Assembly (NCBI RefSeq): GCF_011386835.1
Contig: NW_027052924.1
Span: 1-64,000 of the forward strand
DNA from: Chrysemys picta bellii
Taxonomy: Eukaryota; Chordata; Testudines; Emydidae
Length of the DNA stretch: 64,000 bases
Reading direction: 5' to 3'
The translations under genes and the position numbers were made by a program. Shown here in pieces: positions 57,121 to 64,000 of the stretch (position 1 is the stretch's first letter; each line of letters opens with the position of its first letter). The notes under the pieces are model-generated. The model had not been told where the DNA came from and searched no databases. It was given only the letters and a program-made list of their open reading frames with translations.

Positions 57121-59806
57121 TACTGCCGTGAACTTGGTGTGGGGTGGAAAGGGGTCATTTTAAATTGTGTTGGATGTCAAGTAATTTTATCCCAAAACTT
57201 AGTACAAATATTTAGTTTAGAGAAACAAGAAATGCTAGGCTAGTTCTTACTCTCTCTTTTTCTGACAATTCAGGGTGTGACTCCACTATTTTAGTCACAG
57301 GGGCTCTTTTACATACCTTAGAGGACACCGTGATTAAAGCCAAGCAAAATAATCACTGTTATTAACCATGGCTATTTAAAGAAAAGAAAACACTAAACAA
57401 AACAACAAAAGACAGAACACAACTGATAAAAGGCTCATTTCTGTCCAGTCTCATCTGTATGCTTCTCTCTGGAGAGCTTTTAACAGATTACACCTTTGTG
57501 AGCAGGCTTGCCTTTGATGGGGCACTTTTCTTTTGGTAAATTGAAACCAGGTCTTATTTCCCAAAATTATTGTGAGTCATAGATACTAAGACTGTTTATG
57601 GATGGGCAACATAATTTTAAGAACAGGCGGATCCTATTAATAACTAGACTGTTTATATAGATGGGCAAAGTAAGCAATTTTAACTCAATCCTCTGAAATA
57701 GAAGAAAGTAGTTAAATTACTTAGAAGAAACCATTTAAGGAGCTGGCTTGAGACTGGCCAATTAACAAAATATTTAGAATCTTAAATTCAGTTAAATCCC
57801 ACTATTTCTCCGTTTCCCAATGATTAGCTCTTGTCTCTTTCCCAAATGCATGGTCTAAGCATTTAGTGGTTAACAGGAGAAACTGTTAACATCTTAAATT
57901 ACAACAGCATTTCCATATCACAACAAAACTGTTGCAAGAGTTTATAACTCGAATCCCTTGGCAGGGTTTTAGTTAACTTCTCTTACCAGCACATGCTGAA
58001 GTTTTGGGGAGGTTTCCTTGGGCTGGTTTCTTCCCGAGTCTTCTCTCTTCTGTCTGTGTCAGCTTGCTTGTAGAGTGGGAGAGGATGAGTTGAGTTTGAG
58101 CAGCGTAGCAGAGCGTGTGCAGGGTGCTCACTTAGAGTTTTTATACTCGTCTCTTCCCTATTTCTGTGCAATTTTAGAAAAACACACCTCTCGCCCTTTC
58201 ATTGGCTCCGTACATTCATGGAGCCTCTTCATCTTATGGACAGGTAGTTTGTTAATGTGTATATGTGTGAGGGTTGTACGTCTTTCTTGACAGTTATATT
58301 TCCTTTGTTTCTGTTGGAGAGATTCTCAGAACATCTTCAAATTTAGTCTTTTAACTCTTAACTTATTCAGTTCATTTTCTGAGGTATTTCTTCAGTTTCA
58401 TTAGGGTTCAACAGGAAATGAAATTCTGTTTTTAAAAAGTCCAAACCTGTGGTTTATGTACAGGTTTTTAGTTCTCAAAGCAGTCTTTTAAAATTAAATC
58501 ATTCTTAACGAGTCTTTAGCTTAAATACGATTGAAGAAGTTGTTGATTCTCTAGAACAATTGTTGATGATGATTCTTCTTATCTTTCTGAGGTGGGGGAA
58601 GGAGTGGCTAGAGCTCTGCCAGTAACTAATTACTTCCCCATTAATATAATAAATAGTCTAAACTTAAATGTCTTCTTATAATCAGCTGAGCAAGGTCATT
58701 AGATTTCATGTTAGTACATAATGCATTTTACCACATGTAGTAATGTATTAGAAAACCAATTAGATACTTTGCATTCAGTTAAAATACTTTGCAAATATGC
58801 AAATATGCAAATATGCCCTCCAAAACAGTTTGCCATTTCAATATTTTAGAAATCAACTAAGGTTTTCTACAAAACTTTTTCTCAACTACACACATTCTTC
58901 TCTAAAGTTTTAAGGACACAAGCAGAAGGTTTTCTTGCAAAGAGGGGCTGGTAGAGCCCACTTTACAGCCTAGATTTATTGTTCTAACACATCCCTACAT
59001 TCATTTTGGAATATCCAACATAAATAACATCCTCACCTTCTCCTACAGGGCCAGATCTTTCCTAAAACATTTCTCTTTATAACATTTCTTTTATTGAGAT
59101 AAAGGATTAGATCTATAATAAACTGGCAGCTTATAGAAGAGAGAAGTGTTCTGCTGTGGATAAAACACTCTTTTGGTTGGTTTGACTCTTGACCCAAGCG
59201 GTTTGTTATAGCAATTAAACTTCTCTTAAATATTTTGTGCAAAGCACAGATGCCAATAATCAACACATATTTTAAACATAGCACAAAAAGAAACTAGTAT
59301 AAAAGTTAAAGCAGATTAAAATGAGCACAGCTGCCTTTTAAAGTTTGTACAGACTCTCTTGGGGGACATAAACAGTTTTGTGGTCAAGGAGATGTTATTT
59401 TCCGGACATTTGCATGTTTCTGGATGACAGAAAGCTGAAGACTTCTGCAATGTCTTTGATTAGCATGAACATTTTATAACCTAGCTAACTAAAACTGGGC
59501 TACTGTTCTATTTTCAAGCCTCCTGGTGACAATATACTTATAGCTATGTTTGAATGTTCAGTAAAGGCACAAACATGTTTGTAATGACCTAACATTAAAA
59601 GAAGTGATAATAATGCTATTCATAAAATTTTACATCAATATTGAGGTCTCACCACCTCATAGCGGTCTTGTCTCTCCAGCCAGGCAGGCAGCAAAAGAAC
59701 TACGCCTGGGTCCCTTTGGCCCACCTAGAACCGTGTGTGAGTATGGTGGGGTCTGTGTCATGGGAAGGAAGCCCCAGGGACTCATTCATGTTGGTTCTTG
59801 TCTTAG
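57121..59806. other. AT-rich non-coding stretch
   Basis: Apart from the promoter-like segment at 57987-58145 and a short ATGCAAAT tandem near 58792-58815, nothing could be supported. Frames are short and lack splice context. Confidence 0.4.
57987..58145 (-). promoter_or_regulatory. promoter-like segment with first-exon-like sequence on the minus strand
   Basis: TATAAAAA on the minus strand at 58145-58138 is followed by about 130 nt without the local AT bias and then a strong donor (GCTG/GTAAGAG) at 57987. This could be an LTR leader with its splice donor or a host non-coding first exon. No product can be assigned. Confidence 0.25.
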
Positions 59807-62555
59807 GAGCCGATATGGATCTTTACGGCCACCTCCGCCGACTGCTTGTCCGGTCTGGAGGTGAGTAGGAATTCTCCCCAGAAATGGACCCTCCTCTCCC
59901 CCCATTGCTGTCCTGTCCAGAGCTACCTGCAGGGGACCACTGGGAATCTGCATGGAATCTCCATGTGCTTGGGGAGTCAGGGTCTCCTGATGGAGGAGGT
60001 TTGTTTTCTCCAAGGTTCCTTGCAGCATTTTAGCTTTATTTAAACCCCGAGACATTTCTAGCCTTTCTGGACTGGCAGGGAATTCTCTGGTGGGACCCCA
60101 GTGCAGCACTGCCATCCCGGCCTTGTCTGCACTCTCCTTGTCTCCAGAGGGAGATCTGTTATTAACTAGAGAAGCAGGGACAAGCAGAGCTGGGGAAGTC
60201 CTGGCCTCTTGGGCTAAAATCTCTAATGGAATCCTGCTGGTTAGGGAAAAATTGGGGGCAGATTCTCCTCAAATTTCCCCCTGGCCCCTATTGCCCCTCC
60301 CCATGTTATCTCAGCTCCCTACCTGTGGGGTGAGGTGTTTGTCAAATGCCTTGGCGATGGGTGTGCGATATAAATGCTCTGGGCTGTGACTGGTGGAAGT
60401 CCCTCTCCAGAGGTGCCCTGCAGTGTGATTAGTTCCCCACACATATGTATTGTCTACCTCACCCCCCTGGGATTTCTATCAGTGACCAGGCAAGGAGGAA
60501 ATGACCCCTACCCCTTTGCACTTATCCATAGCCACAGACCAGGGGAAGGAGGATACAGCAGCAACTGGGTGTTGCAGCCCTTCCCTGTCTGAGCCTGCTT
60601 CAGGTAAGTAGGAAACAGGGGTACCGACTCCTCAGATTCACCCCTTTTCCTGCGTAACCTTCTGGAACCTTCATGTTGAAGTGTTTCCAATTCATAGTAA
60701 GTTGTTACAGATAAGGCTGCAACAAAACCCAGGTTCAAGCCACTAGGTCAGTTACAGAAAATGTATTTAGGCGACACTATGAATGATAAAACCAAACTTC
60801 ATTCCAAAATAAAACCATTAGTTAAGCAAACAGGTGCGCAATTACCACCTACACTGTCAACACTAACTGTGGTATTGTGGATCAATGCGGGATCAGTCCA
60901 CTGACAACAGCGTGAAGTACAGCCTTAGAACCCTGGGACATAACGGTACCGTTGGGGCGTTCATTGGAGCGCTCACCGAATTAACAAAACAACTCCCAGG
61001 AGAAGCCATTCTCATACTATTGAACGTGCAACTGCCCCTTACACTAATTATATTTCCATCGCCTCCTTATTGACTCTTTACATTACACGTGGTGTACATT
61101 AACATCTGCACCAATATCCTTCCCATACTATTAGTATAGATAACATTTTACATTACACGTGGTGTACATTAACATCTGCACCAATATCCTTCCCATACTA
61201 TTAGTATAGATAACATTTTAATAAAACAGTCACAATTCTCAAAAACACTCATTAAAAGCCCTGCTTAAGCCAGTTATAACCAAAACCTAACAGTAGCATA
61301 ATCCCGGGCCATGTCCTTGCTAACTCTTACTTTCCCATAACAGGATCTCCAACTTATGGCTAACTTTCCTCACACTAACAACTTCAGTTTTCTAAACTCT
61401 TCTACACTTAAGCTAACTTAGGCCCCAGACCTATTTTCTACTTATTTCTTAACCTAAACCATCCCATAGGTAGGCCAAATTCACAGCCATGAAAAAGTCA
61501 TGGACCATGAAATCAGACCTCCCCCATGAAATCTAGCTATTGGGGAAGGGCAGGCTACTTCCATGCCCCTGACTCCAGCTGCTAGTCCCCTCTGGGCTGG
61601 GGAGGGACGGAACTGGCACTTCCCCTGCACAGCCGCCCTCACCGGGGAGATCAGACCCCCCTCCGGGTACATACCCCGGTTGCTCGGAAGGCAGCACAGA
61701 AGTGAGGGTTGCAATCCCACAACCCCCCTACAACAGTTTTGCGACTCCTCCGCAACTCCCTTTTGGGGAAACCCCCACTACAACATTGTGACATTTCAGA
61801 TGTAAACATCTGAAAACCTGAAATTGGGTTTCAAATCCTATGGCCACGAAATTGATCAGAATGGACCGTAAATTTGGTAGGGCACTGCCTATAGGCTATA
61901 CCTGCTCTTTGCCAACTCCCTCCAGTGGGTCGGCCCCCTCCTTCCCATTACTGAGGTTCTGCTTGTGCCTGGCATTCGACTTTTCCAGAGGCCTTGTGGT
62001 CTGCACTGCCTGAATGAGGAGGGCTCTTGGAGTCTCCATCTCCCTGCGGTTCTCCCTCCCCAAGCACTGCACGCGCTAGATTTCTAAATCCTCCAAGCTG
62101 TGTTTGCTGCAAACTAGTCCCCACCCCCTGCACTGCTGAGACCCCATTGTGTACTGTGTGGGAGTCGGGGGCTGTGATTGTTGGCCCCAACCTGTGACAG
62201 TGAGAAGGAGAGCTGGGGTGGCTTTGCCTCTGTTTAGAGAATCGCTCCTTTCTGGGTCACACAGGTGTTCTCTGTAACTGAGAAAGTTCTTTGGTGACCC
62301 AGGTGTGACTGTATTTGTTACTCAGTGAAATCAGGTTCATTGAAGTGTCACAAGAGGACTGGAACCTGCTGCTTTGGGTACAGAAAACTCCCTTCCCCTC
62401 AGCACTATCATTCACATCATTCCCCTGGCGGTTCAACCAGAGACCTTTAATGGAGAAATTTAACCCTTCTCTTCTATTGACAGACACAGCAGTGCAGGAG
62501 ACTGCAGTGTCAGCCAGAGATGGCAACCCACCTGTCACCGAGTCTCCTGGTCCAG
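59807..62555 (+). CDS. candidate exons of an unrecognised gene (59807-59860, 60532-60603, 62484-62555)
   Basis: Each segment has a polypyrimidine tract with AG and a good donor: TTCTTGTCTTAG and GTGAGTAG; CACTTATCCATAG and GTAAGTAG; TCTTCTATTGACAG and GTAGGC. Lengths are 54, 72 and 72 nt. All three can be read with a phase-1 intron on both sides, giving ADMDLYGHLRRLLVRSG, then TDQGKEDTAATGCC..SEPAS, then TAVQETAVSARDGN..TESPGP. Joined in that order the frame stays open. The two 72-nt exons look like polar, Pro/Ser/Thr-rich linkers. I do not recognise the family, and chance splice sites cannot be excluded. Confidence 0.3.
60604..62483. other. intergenic or intronic stretch, no recognised gene
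   Basis: Apart from the 70-bp tandem duplication at 61081-61220 nothing is supported here. Confidence 0.35.
61081..61220 (+). repeat. 70-bp tandem duplication, two copies
   Basis: CATTACACGTGGTGTACATT starts at 61081 and again at 61151, and the two 70-bp units (ending TTAGTATAGATAACATTTTA) are identical in the sequence shown. The unit contains the near-palindrome TACACGTGGTGTA. Confidence 0.92.
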
Positions 62556-62618
62556 GTAGGCAGAAAGCAGCATGATACACAGCCAGAATTCCTTTCCAAG
62601 GCCCAAGTTGCTGTTCAT

Positions 62619-62722
62619 CATCAGATTTATTTAGGCATAAGCTTTCGTGGGTAAAAAAACACTTCTTCAGATGCACAGAGTGAAAATTACAGATGCAGGC
62701 ATTATATAATGACACATAAACT
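62619..62722 (-). mobile_element. Penelope-like element 3' fragment (minus)
   Basis: GATTTATTTAGGCATAAGCT, TTTCGTGGGTAAAA, CACTTCTTCAGATGCA and TTACAGATGCAGGCATTATA match the 3' region at 45898-45980 in the same orientation. Both outer ends are missing. Confidence 0.75.
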
Positions 62723-62849
62723 AACATAATGTTTAGTTCTAGCTTGTGCAAACAGTATACTTCCCATGGGATCCTTCGGGGTGAACAGTGGTATATTAAC
62801 GCAGGGTGCTATATTAGAGAATCACAACAGTTATTATGAGAGTAAACGT

Positions 62850-64000
62850 CTCATTAGCCTCAAAATTCAGAAGGATGTCCACAACTTTAAACTAGCTTTG
62901 ACGGGGACAGGTGAGCAAAGCCCACGGGTAAGTGGAGAACATGGAGACCTGGGAGATGGGTCGGAAATAGGAGGGAGCGTGGGCTATAATGGCAGAGAGA
63001 AAGGAGGGTCAGGGCAAAACTGGGAGGCAAGATCAAATCAGTATCTTAGATGCCTATATACAAATGCGAGAAGTATGGCTAACAAGCAGGAAGAACTGGA
63101 AGTGCTAATAAATAAATACAACTATGACATTGTTGGCATCACCGAAACTTGGTGGGATAATACACATGATTGGAATGTTGGTATGGATGAGTACAGCTTG
63201 CTCAGGAAGGATAGACAGGGGAAGGAAGGGGAAAAAGGGAGGAGGTGTTGCCTTGTATATTAAAAATGTACACACTTGGACTGAGGTGGAGACGGACATA
63301 AGAGACAGAAGTGTTGAGAGTCTCTGGGTTAGGCTAAAAGGGGTAAAAAACATGGGTGATGTCATCCTAGGGGTCTACTACCGGCCACCTAACCAGGTGG
63401 AAGAGGTGGATGTGGCTTTTTTTAAACAACTAACAAAATCATCCAAAGCCCAAGATCTTCAACTATCCAGATATATGTTGGGAAATTAACACAACAGGGC
63501 ACAGACTATCTAATAAGTTCTTGGACTGCGTTGCAGTCAACTTTTTATTTTGGAAGGTTGAAAAAGGTACCGGGAGGAAGCTGTTCTAGATTTGATTTTA
63601 ACAAATAGGGAGGAACTCGTTGAGCATTTGAAAGTGGAAGGTAGCTTGGGTGAAAGTGATCATGAAATCATAGAGTTCACAATTCAAAGGAAGGGTAGAA
63701 GGGACTACAGCAAAATCGAGACAATGGATTTCAGGAAGGCGGATTTTGGTAAGCTCAGAGAGCTGATAGGTAAGGTCCCATGGGAATCAAGACTGAGGGG
63801 AAAAATGACTGAGGAGAGTTGGCAGTTTTTCAAAGGGACGCTATTAAGGGCCCAAAAGCAAGCTATTCCGCTGGGTAGGAAAGATAGAAAATGTGGCAAA
63901 AGACCACCTTGGCTTAACCACGAGATCTTGCATGATCTAAAAAATAAAAAGGAGTCATATAAAAAATGGAAGCTAGGACAAAGTACAAAGGATGAATATA
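62850..64000 (+). mobile_element. CR1 LINE (plus), endonuclease region, continues past the window
   Basis: The plus strand encodes the N-terminal APE-type endonuclease: LRCLYTNARSMANKQEELEV, DIVGITETWWDN (with the catalytic Glu of ETWW), VALYIKNVHTWTEVE, VILGVYYRPPNQVEEVDVAF, then [20 protein letters not shown]. Frame breaks occur near 63240 and 63440, and the GDFN motif is lost (Asp replaced by Ile in the matching frame). The RT should lie beyond 64000. The left boundary is approximate. Confidence 0.85.

Noticed and set aside
59682..59737. an exon just upstream of 59807
   Set aside because: With its best donor the join to 59807 creates a TGA in the phase used by the other segments; the alternative frame breaks the shared phase pattern.
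60148..60239. a 92-nt exon after CTTGTCTCCAG
   Set aside because: The donor (GTTAGG) is weak and the length does not fit the phase of the neighbouring candidate exons.

Overview
This window reads as vertebrate nuclear DNA, most likely from a reptile and probably a turtle. The evidence is a GT-AG multi-exon gene of the vertebrate maestro heat-like repeat (MROH) family together with CR1 LINEs, Penelope-like elements, PIF/Harbinger transposons, hAT MITEs and a chromovirus-type Gypsy element of the kinds abundant in turtle and crocodile genomes. The species call is inference. No RNA gene, CRISPR array or bacterial-style operon was seen.

Region 1 (1-16.3 kb) is GC-rich and holds the 3' part of one plus-strand MROH gene. 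Twenty-five exons from 1358 to 16285 join in one continuous frame of 1014 codons plus stop, and two more in-phase exons can be placed at 219-369 and 576-631. The 5' end lies outside the window. Introns carry a 219-bp hAT MITE and a CR1 scrap.

Region 2 (16.3-26.3 kb) is AT-richer and has no host gene I can support. It holds a hAT copy cut by one LTR and abutting a second, opposite-strand LTR, another LTR-like stretch, and a Penelope-like element with an inverted 5' portion.

Region 3 (26.3-33.6 kb) is a Gypsy retrotransposon with a 5' LTR, a tRNA-Pro-type primer site, a gag-pol reading frame with a PNMA-like gag, and a separate integrase frame created by one frameshift. No 3' LTR is visible. 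The whole block sits between two copies of an A-run plus 26-bp direct repeat.

Region 4 (34.5-40.5 kb) contains minus-strand remnants of at least four exons of SIN3A, still separated by introns but carrying frameshifts, a stop and a deletion: an unprocessed pseudogene.

Region 5 (41.4-55.7 kb) is a nested transposon pile. One Harbinger element interrupts a CR1 tail with a TAA target duplication. A second Harbinger element interrupts a minus-strand CR1 with a TGA target duplication. A hAT MITE with an 8-bp duplication sits in the same CR1, and a 2831-bp tandem duplication spans the CR1/hAT/Harbinger junction. Between them lies a second Penelope-like element with the same 5'-inversion geometry. 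Each Harbinger copy carries a DDE transposase and a Myb/SANT-like gene on opposite strands, all broken.

Region 6 (55.7-64 kb) has AT-rich non-coding DNA, a 70-bp tandem repeat, three short exon-like segments of matching phase that may belong to an unrecognised gene, and a plus-strand CR1 endonuclease region that runs off the window end.
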